Assembly (NCBI RefSeq): GCF_026342035.1
Contig: NZ_JAPENM010000001.1
Coordinates: 724,043 to 788,042, forward strand
Direction: 5' to 3'
Origin: Aldersonia sp. NBC_00410
GTDB taxonomy: Bacteria; Actinomycetota; Actinomycetes; Mycobacteriales; Mycobacteriaceae
DNA length: 64,000 nucleotides
Part shown: positions 1 to 9,375 of the stretch, one piece after another
How positions within the stretch are numbered: position 1 is the first letter of the stretch
Layout of the letters: each line of letters starts with the position of its first letter
Program-made: the position numbers and the translations under genes
The notes under the pieces: model-generated
What the model saw: the letters and a program-made list of their open reading frames with translations, nothing else
Told to the model about the DNA's origin: nothing
Databases searched by the model: none

Positions 1-838
1 ACATCGAGTAGTCGTTGGTGGACGTGCCGATGAAGACGCCGACCGGCTTGCCCTTGAGCTCACTGGCCGGGATGCGGGCGTGCTCGAGTGCCTCCCAGGT
101 GAGTTCGAGCGCGAGCCGCTGCTGCGGGTCGACCCACTCCACCTCACGCGGGGACATGGCGAAGAACTCCGCGTCGAAGCCCTTCACGTCGTCGAGATAG
201 CCGCCGCGGGTGTTCGCCTTCTCGACCGCCGCCGCGATCTCCGGGTCGGAGGTGAACTCGGTCCAGCGTCCCGGCGGCAGATCGCTGATGCCGTCGCCGC
301 CGCCGATGAGGAACTCCCAGGTTTCCTGCGGGGTACGCCCGGCCTTCGGGAACCTGGTGGAAAAGCCGACGATGGCGACGTCGTGCGCGTCGCCGAGGAC
401 CGCGGAGGTGTAGTACGTCGAGTCCGCCGTGTCCTCCGGGACCTCCGGTTCACCCTCGATGATCCGCTGTGCCAGCGAGGAGATGGTCGGATTCTGGTAG
501 ACGACGGTGGCGGTCAGCACCACTCCGGTCAGGTCTTCGACATCGCCGGCGAGCGCGATGGCGTCGCGGGAGGCGAGCCCGAACTCCTCCATCGGCCGGT
601 CGACGGTGATCTGCTCGACCGGCTGACCGGTAGCCTCGGCAACCCAGCTACGCAGCCATTCGCGCAGCTCCGCAGCGGTCAAATCGGGTCGCTCGACGAG
701 CGCCGACTCCGCGCCGGTGGTCTCGGTCCGGTCGACGAGTTCGGCCGGGGTCTCGGGTTGGCCCCCGAGTCCGGCCCCGGTCCCTGCGGCGGACGTATCG
801 GTCTCACCCTGCGAAATGGGCGTTTCGTTCTCAGCCAT
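1..838 (-). CDS. pks13: Polyketide synthase Pks13, N-terminal part (runs off the window)
   Basis: Pks13 condenses two activated fatty acyl chains to form mycolic acids. About 279 N-terminal residues are present; the 3' end lies outside the window. After a low-complexity leader there is an acyl-carrier domain whose phosphopantetheine serine sits in GLASRD (about residue 90), then the start of the ketosynthase domain (DVAIVGFSTRFPKAG, WEFLIGGGDGISDLPPGRW). The sequence stops at GVFIGTSTNDYSM, before the active-site cysteine. An ACP ahead of the KS is diagnostic of Pks13. The ATG at 838 follows a GAGGGA box. fadD32 is immediately upstream on the same strand, as in M. tuberculosis Rv3800c-Rv3801c, and supplies its acyl-AMP substrate. 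The 96-nt gap holds degenerate repeats of TCGAATTCCC. Confidence 0.95.
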   Translation of the reverse strand, partial: MAENETPISQGETDTSAAGTGAGLGGQPETPAELVDRTETTGAESALVERPDLTAAELREWLRSWVAEATGQPVEQITVDRPMEEFGLASRDAIALAGDVEDLTGVVLTATVVYQNPTISSLAQRIIEGEPEVPEDTADSTYYTSAVLGDAHDVAIVGFSTRFPKAGRTPQETWEFLIGGGDGISDLPPGRWTEFTSDPEIAAAVEKANTRGGYLDDVKGFDAEFFAMSPREVEWVDPQQRLALELTWEALEHARIPASELKGKPVGVFIGTSTNDYSM

Positions 839-934
839 CAGTCCCTCAAGCTACCCGTCCGATTTCCAGCTCTCGAATACCCGGTCTCGAATTCCCCCCG
901 TTTCGAATTCCCGTGTCGTAATGCTCGCTCGATC

Positions 935-2869
935 TCAGTCGGTCTTGACCGAGTCGGCGTTATCATCGCCGTCGACCGCGTCCGGGAATGCCGTCTGCGT
1001 GTACCCACCGCGCAACGTCCCTTCCAGGTACGCGGCTCTGCACGCGCGGCGCGCGATCTTGCCGCTTGAGGTCCGCGGGATCGAGCCGGCCGGGACCAGA
1101 AGCACGTCTCGCACCATCACGCCGTGCCGCGCCGAAATCGCGGCACGCACCGTGTCGGCGATCGGCTGCGGCTCGGCCTTGCCCGCACCGGGACCGCGTT
1201 CGGCGACGACGACCAGTTGCTCGGAGGCATCGTCCGCGTCGTACTTGGCGCCGAGACCGGAGTGGCTGCCCTGCTCGAAGACCAGCGACGGCAGCTGGTT
1301 CGCGGGCACCGAGAACGCCGCGATGAAGCCGGGGCGCAGCGCCGTGCTCGCTTCCTGCGCGGAGAACTCCAGGTCCTGCGGGTAGTGGTTGCGGCCGTCG
1401 ACGATGACGAGATCCTTCACCCGGCCGGTGATGTAGAGCTCGCCGCCGAAGTACACCCCGTAATCGCCGGTGCGCATCCAGTTCGCGGACTCCGGCGCGC
1501 CGGTGGCGTGGCTACCGTCGGCCAGGCGCGACGCCAGCTTGGCCTCGAACGTCGCCGCGGTTTCCTCCTTGCGGTTCCAGTAACCGCTGCCCATGTTCTT
1601 GCCGTGCAGCCAGATCTCGCCGACATGACCGTCGGCCTGTTCGTGGCCCGTCTCCGGGTCGACGATCGTGGCCCACTGGCTGCGCGCGATGAACCCGCAC
1701 GACACCTGCGCGACAGCATTCGGATGCGACTGTTCGATCTTCACCATCCGGCCCGCATTCAGCTCGACGCGGTCGACGTAGGTCACCTTCGCCTCGTCCT
1801 CGTGCCGGGTGGCCGAGACGAACAGCGTGGCCTCCGCCATGCCGTAGCACGGCTTGATCGCCGTCTTCGGCAGCCCGTACGGCGCGAACGCTTCGTTGAA
1901 CTTGCGCATCGACGACGTGGTCACCGGCTCGGAACCGTTGATCAGGCCGATCACGTTGGACAGGTCCAGCGACTCGCCGGGCTTGGGCAATCCACGCGCG
2001 GCGGCATGCTCGAAGGCGAAGTTGGGTGCGGCGGCGAACGTACCGGCGCCGTCGGAGTGTGCGGCGAGCTCGCGGATCCAGCGACTCGGACGGCGCACGA
2101 ACGCGCTCGGCGACATGATGGTGATGAACTTGCCGCCGAGGGCCGGGAGGATGACCGTCAGCAGGCCCATGTCGTGGAACATCGGCAACCAGGTGACGCC
2201 GCGGGAGTTCTCCTGCAGCTCGATCGCGTCGATCATCTGCAGCACATTCGTGCCCACCGCGCGGTGGGTGATCTCCACGCCGGCCGGGGTGCGGGTCGAG
2301 CCGGAGGTGTACTGCAGATACGCGATGTCCTCGACGGTCGCTTCCGGGCGCACCCACGATTCACCAACACTGTCCGGGATCGCGTCGACGGCGATGATGC
2401 GCGGCCGCTCCTTGGCGGGCAGGTAGCGGAAGAACTGGCGGACGCCGGCGGCGGAGTTGCTCGCGGTGAGGATCGCGGACGGCTTGCAGTCGCCGAGCAC
2501 GGCGTGCAGGCGGTCGGTATGGCCCGGCTCCTCGGGGTCGAACAGCGGCACGGCGATGGTGCCGGCATAGATGGCCGCGAAGAACGCCACGACGTACTCG
2601 AGGCCCTGCGGCGCGAGTACGGCAACCCGGTCGCCCGGCTTGGTCACCTGCTGGAGGCGAGCCGCCACGGCACGCAGCTTGTTGCCGAACTCGATCCAGG
2701 TGAGCTCCTGCGCCTCGCCGTCGCGCTCACGCGAATAGTCGATATAGCGGTACGCCAGATCGTTCGCGTCGTTGCGGGTGTGCTTTTCGACGTGGTCGAC
2801 CAGCGTTCGATCCGCCGGGATCCAAATGTTCCCGTCGGCGTCGAGGTAATCGTCGAACTTCTCGTGCAT
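935..2869 (-). CDS. fadD32: Long-chain fatty-acid-AMP ligase FadD32
   Basis: Activates the meromycolic acid as an acyl-adenylate and loads it onto the N-terminal ACP of Pks13. The 644 residues match the family length (about 637 in M. tuberculosis). Visible features are the P-loop-like [20 protein letters not shown] (about 205-225), [15 protein letters not shown] (about 415), the [11 protein letters not shown] hinge region (about 465), and the C-terminal [13 protein letters not shown] containing the catalytic lysine. The ATG at 2869 is preceded by a GGAG box (ggagtagagaaatATG). pks13 follows after 96 nt on the same strand, so the pair is probably one operon. The 166 nt upstream probably carry the promoter, but no convincing -35/-10 pair was picked out. 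Confidence 0.96.
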   Translation of the reverse strand: MHEKFDDYLDADGNIWIPADRTLVDHVEKHTRNDANDLAYRYIDYSRERDGEAQELTWIEFGNKLRAVAARLQQVTKPGDRVAVLAPQGLEYVVAFFAAIYAGTIAVPLFDPEEPGHTDRLHAVLGDCKPSAILTASNSAAGVRQFFRYLPAKERPRIIAVDAIPDSVGESWVRPEATVEDIAYLQYTSGSTRTPAGVEITHRAVGTNVLQMIDAIELQENSRGVTWLPMFHDMGLLTVILPALGGKFITIMSPSAFVRRPSRWIRELAAHSDGAGTFAAAPNFAFEHAAARGLPKPGESLDLSNVIGLINGSEPVTTSSMRKFNEAFAPYGLPKTAIKPCYGMAEATLFVSATRHEDEAKVTYVDRVELNAGRMVKIEQSHPNAVAQVSCGFIARSQWATIVDPETGHEQADGHVGEIWLHGKNMGSGYWNRKEETAATFEAKLASRLADGSHATGAPESANWMRTGDYGVYFGGELYITGRVKDLVIVDGRNHYPQDLEFSAQEASTALRPGFIAAFSVPANQLPSLVFEQGSHSGLGAKYDADDASEQLVVVAERGPGAGKAEPQPIADTVRAAISARHGVMVRDVLLVPAGSIPRTSSGKIARRACRAAYLEGTLRGGYTQTAFPDAVDGDDNADSVKTD

Positions 2870-3035
2870 ATTTCTCTACTCCTCCACAGCACCCGCGTCA
2901 GGCAGACCCGCACGCAGCCCGCCTGCCTGACATCGCTTTCGCCGGTTGCTACGCCCCCGCACGTGGCACGCATCTCATTCCCAAGATTCGCGCTGCACTA
3001 GCGAACAAATTCCAGTTATGTTACTGAGCCGACCT

Positions 3036-4037
3036 TCACTCACCCTTCAGCAGGGTGATGATGGGCGCAAATGCGTCCATCTGGGTAGGGAACACGCCGA
3101 CGTAGGACATACCCGTTTGAGCACGGACGGCCCGGACCTGATCTGCGATTTCCTCGAAGGTCCCGATCGCGATATACGGCGAGTTCAGGATTTCCTCGAC
3201 GGATAGCTGCACATCGACGTCCATGTTCGGCGGAAAGCCCTTGTCCAGGGCCGCGAGCGCCATCTCGGCAACCTTCTCGCGATCGTCGGTGATCACGATA
3301 GTGGTGATGGTCCAGTTCAGCTCGATGTCGGCGAACCGAGCACCGGCGGCCTGCTTGATCAGCTCGACTCGCTCGACGGTCTTCTCCATGGTGATCCCGG
3401 AGAGCCGCAGTTTGCCTTCCGCCGTGGTGACCGGGACCACGGAGACGATGTCGGCGTGCTTGGCGGCGAGCGCGAGCATCTTCGGTCCGCCGCCGCCGAC
3501 CGCGAGCGGTGGGCGTGGGCCCTGCCGTGGTCGCGGGCTGCCCTTGAGTCCGCGGATCTGGTAGTGCTTGCCCTCGAAGTTGCATTCCTGACCGCGCAGC
3601 AGCACGTCCAGGATGGTCAGCGCCTCGTCGAGCTTCTCGATCCGCAGCCCCGGCCGGTCGTAGGCGATCCCGGCCTTGTCGAACTCTTCCTTCATCCAGC
3701 CCGCGCCGATGCCGAGTTCGAGCCTGCCCTTGGACAGCACGTCGATGGTCGCGGCGTCCTTGGCCAGGATTGCCGGGTGGCGGAAGCCGTTGGCCAGTAC
3801 CGCCGTCCCCAGCCGGATCTTCTCGGTCGCCACGGCGAGCGCACCGAGTGCGGCGATCGGGCTGACCTGCGGACCCAGGTGGTCCGGAATCATGAAGCTG
3901 TCGTACCCGTAGTCCTCGGCCTGCTGAGCCAGCCGAATGAACTTCCGAGCGCCGCCCTCCTCGGGGTTGCCCTCACCGCCGGCGGCAAATCGAAACTTCC
4001 GCAATGGTGCCGCGGGGGCAGTTTCGGCGGCTGTCAT
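3036..4037 (-). CDS. LLM-class (F420-dependent type) oxidoreductase
   Basis: Luciferase-like TIM-barrel flavin/F420 oxidoreductase of 333 residues; substrate unknown. Family hallmarks are AQQAEDYGYDSFMIPDHLG near the N-terminus, the IRLGTAVLANGFRHPAILAK strand-turn, GRLELGIGAGWMKEEF, and PPLAVGGGGPKMLALAAKHADI. The frame is open further upstream, but the ATG at 4037 is chosen because AGGAG lies 9 nt ahead of it; the earlier ATG at 4046 abuts that box. It sits between culp6 and fadD32, a place with no such gene in M. tuberculosis, so this is a lineage-specific insertion into the mycolate cluster. F420 versus FMN use cannot be decided from sequence alone. Confidence 0.88.
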   Translation of the reverse strand: MTAAETAPAAPLRKFRFAAGGEGNPEEGGARKFIRLAQQAEDYGYDSFMIPDHLGPQVSPIAALGALAVATEKIRLGTAVLANGFRHPAILAKDAATIDVLSKGRLELGIGAGWMKEEFDKAGIAYDRPGLRIEKLDEALTILDVLLRGQECNFEGKHYQIRGLKGSPRPRQGPRPPLAVGGGGPKMLALAAKHADIVSVVPVTTAEGKLRLSGITMEKTVERVELIKQAAGARFADIELNWTITTIVITDDREKVAEMALAALDKGFPPNMDVDVQLSVEEILNSPYIAIGTFEEIADQVRAVRAQTGMSYVGVFPTQMDAFAPIITLLKGE

Positions 4038-4186
4038 GAAAGGCATCTCCTGGGTTGCACTGCGGGCGGGGGCACGCTGACCGTCCTGCACTCTAGCGGG
4101 TCGGCCGTTGTTGACCTACTGACAGTTAACATTCGGGCAACACTCTTGACCAGACCCAACTTACTTTTGAGTCAGGTAATTTCGGG

Positions 4187-5167
4187 TCATTCGTGCGCCG
4201 GATGCGGCGCGCCGTCGATCAATCCGGACGCCCAGCCCGTGGTCCACTGCGTCGCCGTCGTGCCGGCGTCGTCCACCACGAAACTGTTGTACTCCGCGTG
4301 CACCGGATTGCCTCTCGCACCGGCAAGCGCGGCGAGGCTGCTGGGGATGTTGACCGGGTTCAGCGCGGCCTCCGGGGCGGCACAGATCAGGTCGCCCGGC
4401 GCGCAGATCGTGTTTGCCCGATCCGTGAGCGAGCCGAATCCGCCCGGGCGCGGGCCGGTCATCGTGATGCCGGGAACCTTCAAGCCCTTGAGTGCCACCT
4501 CGGCGCCGACACCGGGCGGGTTCGGGCCGATCTCGGTCGCCTGACCCGTCTCGCGCCGCCCGTCGGCGATCAGCGTCACGCCGAGCACCTGGTCTTGCGA
4601 CACCGGGCCGGTCCCCGCGCCGATCTGCGCCGCGACGTCGCCTGCGATGACCGCGCCCTGCGAGAAGCCGGCAATCACGTATGTCGTCAGCGGACACCGC
4701 GCATGCATATCGGCGAGCACGCCGATGGTCGCCTGCGTGCCCGCGGTGCGGCTGTTGTTGTAGGACTCCTGCCCATCCGGTGGGAACGCGATCGGGTTCG
4801 AGAACTCCGCCACGTAGGGCACCGTGTAGACCTGCACGCGCGAGGACGGGAACTGCTCCTGCAGCGGATCGGTGACGTTGTGCAGCAGTGCGGCCGGGAC
4901 TGCGGTCGGGTTGAACGGGTCGTCGGTCGGGCTGGACTCCCACGTGCCCGGCACCGCAACGAACTGCACATCGGGGCAGTCCGCCGCCTGCGTGTCCGGC
5001 TTCGTCGGGCCGGGCAACGGCCCCTCTCCCGGCTTGGGCAGGCGACCGGCGGCGATGTACCAGATGACCACGATGACGATGATCAGCAGCAGCGCGAGTG
5101 CCAGTAGAAGAAGGACAATCGGAGTTTTGCGTCGGCCGCGCCTGCGGCCGTTTCGAAGTGCGTTCAC
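4187..5167 (-). CDS. culp6: Cutinase-like lipase/phospholipase (Culp6, Rv3802c type)
   Basis: Membrane-anchored serine hydrolase of the cutinase family; the M. tuberculosis homologue Rv3802c is an envelope-associated lipase/thioesterase linked to mycolate homeostasis. It has 326 residues: a basic N-terminus ([14 protein letters not shown]), one long hydrophobic helix at about 16-37, then the alpha/beta-hydrolase domain with the nucleophile elbow [16 protein letters not shown] (about 165-180). The Asp and His of the triad are probably in the C-terminal third (GDLICAAP and a later His). It starts with GTG at 5167 inside a GTGA overlap with the stop of the upstream lipoprotein, implying translational coupling. 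The synteny supports the orthology call. Confidence 0.93.
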   Translation of the reverse strand: MNALRNGRRRGRRKTPIVLLLLALALLLIIVIVVIWYIAAGRLPKPGEGPLPGPTKPDTQAADCPDVQFVAVPGTWESSPTDDPFNPTAVPAALLHNVTDPLQEQFPSSRVQVYTVPYVAEFSNPIAFPPDGQESYNNSRTAGTQATIGVLADMHARCPLTTYVIAGFSQGAVIAGDVAAQIGAGTGPVSQDQVLGVTLIADGRRETGQATEIGPNPPGVGAEVALKGLKVPGITMTGPRPGGFGSLTDRANTICAPGDLICAAPEAALNPVNIPSSLAALAGARGNPVHAEYNSFVVDDAGTTATQWTTGWASGLIDGAPHPAHE

Positions 5168-5724
5168 GAGCAGTACGAACTCTTCGCGACGTCGATGTAG
5201 ATCTGGCCGGCCTGCTCCGGCGACATCGAGCTACCGGTGATGCTCTGCTCGACACCGGTCATGGCGTTGACGTTGACCACGATCGTTGCCTCCGGCTCAT
5301 TGGCCTGCGTCGCGGCGCAGATGTAGTTCGCGATCACGACGGCACTCTCGCCTGCGCCGGACACCTCGACGCCCTCGTCTTTCAAGTCCTCGACGAACTG
5401 CTTCTCGCGCTCACCCATTGGTTCCGCATCCGGCCCGGGGAAGTCGCTCGGTTGCGCTTGCGGGGTCTCCGGGGGTGCGGTGGCGGCCGGGCCGGGGCTG
5501 GTGACCGGCGCGGAGCCGCCGCCGTCGGCCGCGTCCGATCCGGTGGGCACCGCGTCCGATCCGTTGGGCACCGCGGCCGACGACGTCGACGCCGCAGCCG
5601 GCGCGGGGGTCAGCGAGCCGGGTGTGCTCGTCGCCGTCGAGTCGTCGCCACAGCCGGCAAACACGCCGACGGCAGCAACGGCCAGCGCGGTGAGCGAGAC
5701 CGCGCGCAGAGTCATACGAGGCAT
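5164..5724 (-). CDS. DUF732-domain putative lipoprotein
   Basis: 186-residue secreted protein of unknown function. The N-terminus is a lipoprotein signal with the lipobox-like VFAGC (Cys at about 25), followed by a Ser/Thr/Ala/Pro-rich linker to about residue 95. The C-terminal domain ([16 protein letters not shown] to [10 protein letters not shown]) has the DUF732 pattern: a short helical domain with two cysteines (YICAA, SSYCS) that may pair. The ATG at 5724 follows AGGAA. The stop overlaps the culp6 start by 4 nt, so the two proteins may be needed together at the envelope. M. tuberculosis has no DUF732 gene at this point. DUF732 proteins are common in mycobacteria, but their role is not established. 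Confidence 0.85.
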   Translation of the reverse strand: MPRMTLRAVSLTALAVAAVGVFAGCGDDSTATSTPGSLTPAPAAASTSSAAVPNGSDAVPTGSDAADGGGSAPVTSPGPAATAPPETPQAQPSDFPGPDAEPMGEREKQFVEDLKDEGVEVSGAGESAVVIANYICAATQANEPEATIVVNVNAMTGVEQSITGSSMSPEQAGQIYIDVAKSSYCS

Positions 5725-5858
5725 CGTGGTTCCTATGCTTTCGGTTTCGTACAGGCTACAGACGCGCGCGCCGGGGCCGATCGCCGTGCAGCCCTGAGGC
5801 GCCTCGCTCGCGCTCGGCTGGACACCGTAGGAAACCGACTCCGAGGACGCCGGGTCGG

Positions 5859-7763
5859 CTAGCGGACATCGGCCTTTCCGGCGATCAGCGTGATGTTGCC
5901 GAACTGGAAGTTCTGCTGCTTGCCGCCCGGAATATCGAACTCGTCACTCGTCGGGTAACCGAGCTTGCCGTTCTCGAATCCGACATTCTTGTACGCCTCG
6001 AAAATCGGGCCGTTGCGCACCGCCCACGCTCCGGAAAGCGGGCTCCAGTAAAGGTTTCCGTTCTCGAACTGGTTGAACTTGCCGAAGTCCTTGAGCGACG
6101 CCTCGCTGGTGGTCGGGAAGCCCAGCCAACTGTTCTCGTAGCCCAGTTCGCCGTATTTGCCGAGAATGAGACCCTGCACCGAATGCGCGCCGACGGCTGG
6201 GCTGTAGAACACCGAGCCGACCTGGAAGCCCTGCGAGGCGCCGTCCTTGTTCGGCGTCTTGCGTTCGTCGCCGGTCGGGTAGCCGAGTGCCCCGCGCTCG
6301 TAGCCCTGCCGTCCCCACTCCTCGAGCACCGCGCCGCGCACCGCATGGGCACCGGTGTCCGGCGTCCAGTACGAGATGCCGTGCTCGAAGACCTGCAACC
6401 GGCCCTTGCCGTCGGGCGCGGGAATTTCGAAACCGGCAGGCATACCGAGAGCCCCGCCGGGGCCGCCGGTGGCCTCATAACCGCCGCCGATCCGACCGGC
6501 CACCGGGTAGGTGCCCGTCACCGGCGAGTAGAAGACCCGCCCGGCGCGGAAGTCCTGCGCAGTGCCACCGGGCACGTTGTACTCACCGGTGATGCAGTCG
6601 CCGAGCCACTGGTTCGCCGCGGCCGTGCCCGCGATCGCCCCGCCGACCCCGCAGGCCGGCTTGTCGATCTGCGTGCCGAGGGCGGTCGCCGCCTGCGGCC
6701 AGGACTGGCGCATCTCGAAGTCCCAGTACGGCCACGAATGCGTGCCGGAGGGCCGGTAGTTGATCTGTGCCGGGATGGCGAGCTTGTTCAGCTTGGTGGC
6801 GAACGTCTGCGAGGTGAGCCGGGACAGAATCTCGAGCCCCATCCCCGCCACATTGGTGCTGACGCCGGGGATGCCCATCGCCTGGTCGTACGGCCCGGTC
6901 ATGCCGCTGCCGCTGGACACGTAGAGGCTGACGTTCTTCAGCTTGTCGGCCAGCAGGTAGGGGTCGTGCTCGGCCCACGCCGGGTTGGTCGGCAGACCCC
7001 ACATCGCCTCGGAGTCGAACCCACCCGCGTCGCCCATCGCGAACGAGATGGCCTGCGGCATGCCGATCGACGTCGTGGACAGGAATCCGGAGTAGGACGC
7101 GGCGTAGCGCGCGAAGCCGGGATTGCGTGCCGCCAGGAACATCGCCGACGTTCCGCCCATCGAGAGGCCCGCGAGGCCGCGGATGTCGGTGGTACGCCAC
7201 TGCGTCTCCAACAGCGGCGGCAGTTCCTTGGTCAGGAACGTCTCCCACTGGTAGTTGACGCCGTTGTCCTTGGTCAGCCAGTCGGAGTAGAAGCTGGACT
7301 GTCCGCCGATCGGCAGCACTACGTTGACGTTCTTGTCGGCGTAGAACGATTCGGCGCCGGCATCGTGGGTCCAACCGCTCTCGTTGTCCTCCGCCCGCAG
7401 GCCGTCGAGCATGAACAGCGCAGGGAACCTGGCGTCCGGTTTGGTGTGCCAGTCCCGAGCCAGCAGCAGCTGGATCTGGACGGGGGTGCTCATCGACGGC
7501 GAAACGATCCAGAGCGCAACGCGCCGGTCGGTGAGCCAGTCGATGCGCTGCACGGTGGCGACGCCACCGGCCTGGGTATGCGCGATCGGCGCGGCGAGCG
7601 CAGGAGCCGCCAACGCGGTGCCGACCGTGAGCGTCGAAACGACCGCGGCAGTGAGTAGCCCGACCATCGATCCGCGGCAGCGGAAGTGTGTTCGCGATCC
7701 GCGGCCGCGGAAGTGTGTTCGCGATCCGCGGATGCGGGAACGCCGACCATGACCCCGTCGCAT
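5859..7763 (-). CDS. Mycolyltransferase with C-terminal LGFP repeats
   Basis: Ag85/PS1-type esterase that transfers mycolates to trehalose or arabinogalactan outside the membrane. The ATG at 7763 (GAGGG 7 nt upstream) gives 634 residues; the frame stays open to 8042 but that part looks non-coding. A basic N-terminus with a 9-residue repeat (RGSRTHFRG, RGSRTHFRC) precedes a signal helix ending near ALAAPALAAPIA. The catalytic domain carries GLAGLSMGGTSAM (nucleophile Ser) and PSGTHSWPYWDFEM (His). From about residue 390 there are four or five LGFP-type repeats (YEATGGPGGALGMPAG, GYERGALGYPTGDE, YENSWLGFPTTSE, FENGKLGYPTSDE), which in corynebacterial Cop1 and related proteins anchor the enzyme to the wall. 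It occupies the fbpD position of M. tuberculosis. Confidence 0.92.
   Translation of the reverse strand: MRRGHGRRSRIRGSRTHFRGRGSRTHFRCRGSMVGLLTAAVVSTLTVGTALAAPALAAPIAHTQAGGVATVQRIDWLTDRRVALWIVSPSMSTPVQIQLLLARDWHTKPDARFPALFMLDGLRAEDNESGWTHDAGAESFYADKNVNVVLPIGGQSSFYSDWLTKDNGVNYQWETFLTKELPPLLETQWRTTDIRGLAGLSMGGTSAMFLAARNPGFARYAASYSGFLSTTSIGMPQAISFAMGDAGGFDSEAMWGLPTNPAWAEHDPYLLADKLKNVSLYVSSGSGMTGPYDQAMGIPGVSTNVAGMGLEILSRLTSQTFATKLNKLAIPAQINYRPSGTHSWPYWDFEMRQSWPQAATALGTQIDKPACGVGGAIAGTAAANQWLGDCITGEYNVPGGTAQDFRAGRVFYSPVTGTYPVAGRIGGGYEATGGPGGALGMPAGFEIPAPDGKGRLQVFEHGISYWTPDTGAHAVRGAVLEEWGRQGYERGALGYPTGDERKTPNKDGASQGFQVGSVFYSPAVGAHSVQGLILGKYGELGYENSWLGFPTTSEASLKDFGKFNQFENGNLYWSPLSGAWAVRNGPIFEAYKNVGFENGKLGYPTSDEFDIPGGKQQNFQFGNITLIAGKADVR
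7668..7739. repeat. 27-bp tandem repeat, 2.7 copies, inside the mycolyltransferase leader
   Basis: Units at 7668-7694 and 7695-7721 differ at one or two bases, and a partial third unit runs to 7739. Because 27 is a multiple of 3, copy-number changes keep the frame; each unit encodes nine residues of the RGSRTHFRG type in the basic segment before the signal helix. The resulting stretch of arginines extends the cytoplasmic n-region of the export signal. Confidence 0.85.
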
Positions 7764-7872
7764 GAAAGTGCCCTCGCTTCCATCCCGTAAAACCGGGCGC
7801 GAGCAGCACGTACGCCCGGAGATGCAGCTACTTTCTACCGCGAGCAGGGGCAGGAACCGGGGAAGGCGCGCT

Positions 7873-7896
7873 GTGACGGCTGTGACAAATGTTGCG
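7873..7896 (+). promoter_or_regulatory. Candidate regulator site shared with 24014-24037
   Basis: The 24-bp block starting GTGACGGCTGTGAC and ending AATGTTGCG matches 24014-24037 at 19 of 24 positions; both lie upstream of envelope genes. Within it GTGAC is directly repeated at a 9-bp step, a layout typical of OmpR-family response regulators. MtrA is a tempting candidate but this is inference. It lies about 110 nt upstream of the LGFP mycolyltransferase start, within the 330-nt gap 7764-8093, which otherwise holds only the hairpin at 8022-8059. Confidence 0.35.
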
Positions 7897-8021
7897 AAAC
7901 CGTACTCGCCCGAGCGCCTCGCCACACACCTTTTCGCGGCGCGCACACCAAATGGGCGACGAATCGATGCGCGCGGCACAACATGCGGTGCGCCGCGGGC
8001 ACCCACCTGCGAAACGACGAA

Positions 8022-8059
8022 CGCCGCCCCAATCCCCGGCAATTCGGGGTGGGACGGCG
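8022..8059 (-). terminator. Hairpin downstream of the Ag85-type gene
   Basis: Arms CGCCG..CCCCG (8022-8038) and CGGGG..CGGCG (8045-8059) pair through about 14 bp with a 2-nt bulge around a 6-nt loop. It begins 35 nt after the stop of the mycolyltransferase gene at 8094-9104. No U-tract follows, as is usual in actinobacteria, so intrinsic termination is plausible rather than certain. Confidence 0.5.
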
Positions 8060-8093
8060 TGTCGACGGCGTCAGCGAGACGCAGCGCTCGGGA

Positions 8094-9104
8094 CTAGTGC
8101 GCGTTCAGCGCGTCCAGGATCTGCGGACGCGACTTCCACAGCTCGCCCTCCCAGTACTTCCAGCCGTGCGTGCCGGTGAGCGGGAAGTCGAACCGGGCGG
8201 GGATCTGCAGCGTCGCCAGGCGGATCTGGAACGCGCGCGAGGTCACCATGGTCAGCGACTCGAGTGCCATGCCGGTCGTCGTGTTGTACACGCCGATGAG
8301 CGAGTTCGGCCGGTCGTACTGTCCGGGGATGCCGGTACCCGCGGAGATGTACATCGACAGGCCCTTGAGCTGCGGCGCGAAGACGAACGGGTCATTGCGC
8401 AGCCAGCCCTTGCTCCACGGCGGGCCCCACATCGAGTCGACGTTGAAGCGGCCGGCGTCGAGCATGGCGGCACGGATCGCCTCGCGCATACCGGGCGCGG
8501 ACAGGTTCAGCAGACCGGAGAACGACCCGGCGAATTTGAACTGATCACGGTGGTAGGCCGCGAGCGCGAGCGAGGCGCTGCCACCCATCGACAAGCCGAC
8601 TATGCCGTTGTTGTTCCGCGAGACGCCGTAGTTCTCGAGGAAATCGGGCAGTTCCTTGGTCAGGAACGTCTCCCACTTGTAGGTGATCTTCTGCCCGTTG
8701 GTGTTACTCGGCGAGTACCAGTCGGTGTAGAAGCTCGACTGGCCACCAACCGGCATCACCAGCGTGACGTTGTCACCGGCGAACTGCTGCATGGCGTTCG
8801 TCTCGAACGACCACGCGTTCCGGTCGTCGCGGGCGCGCATCCCGTCGAGCAGGTAGAGCGCCGCGTTCCCGCCCCGAGACGCCCACTGCACCTGCACCTT
8901 GATCGGCCCCATGGTGGACGGCACGGACAGTTCGTCGAACCCGCCGGCCGGCGACTGATGCGCCGGCGTGGCAAGCGGTGCCGCCGTCGCGGCCGCGCCC
9001 GCGGCGATCGGGACAATCAGCGCCACGGCGCTCACACCGAGCATTCGTCGCTTCCAGTTGCCGGAGCGGATCCGGCTACCGAACCCCTTCGCGCCAAAAC
9101 GCAT
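8094..9104 (-). CDS. Antigen 85-type mycolyltransferase
   Basis: Secreted mycolyltransferase of 336 residues, close in length to Ag85 proteins. A basic start (about 1-20) and hydrophobic signal (MLGVSAVALIVPIAAGAAAT) end near ATAAP; the mature domain begins with FDELSVPSTMGPIKVQVQW. Key motifs are LLDGMRARDDRNAWSFET, MPVGGQSSFYTDWY, the nucleophile elbow IVGLSMGGSASLAL, MWGPPWSKGWLRNDPF, and the His-containing FPLTGTHGWKYWEGEL. It is one of three tandem paralogues and is most similar to the next one upstream. The likely reaction is trehalose monomycolate to dimycolate or wall-bound mycolate; which acceptor it prefers cannot be read from sequence. No strong ribosome-binding site was seen before this ATG. 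Confidence 0.93.
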   Translation of the reverse strand: MRFGAKGFGSRIRSGNWKRRMLGVSAVALIVPIAAGAAATAAPLATPAHQSPAGGFDELSVPSTMGPIKVQVQWASRGGNAALYLLDGMRARDDRNAWSFETNAMQQFAGDNVTLVMPVGGQSSFYTDWYSPSNTNGQKITYKWETFLTKELPDFLENYGVSRNNNGIVGLSMGGSASLALAAYHRDQFKFAGSFSGLLNLSAPGMREAIRAAMLDAGRFNVDSMWGPPWSKGWLRNDPFVFAPQLKGLSMYISAGTGIPGQYDRPNSLIGVYNTTTGMALESLTMVTSRAFQIRLATLQIPARFDFPLTGTHGWKYWEGELWKSRPQILDALNAH

Positions 9105-9375
9105 TCGCCAATACTCACTTTCTGCTCTGCAACGTCGCTATCGCGACGCGCACCCTCGCATGCCCCCCGAGGTTCCGAACCCCGAAATAACGAATAGGTC
9201 ACACAGATCTGCGCTGGAACCTTATTCGACCCTAACCCGACCCGGCAACTTGTACCCGGTAGGGGACGCGACCAACGTTACGTTATCAATTAGTTATCAG
9301 TTCGCGACCGGTCCGTGTTATCGCAAACCCGGGGTGACGCTCGCCACCTTGCGCCGCAGGAGCCCTCGGAGCAGG

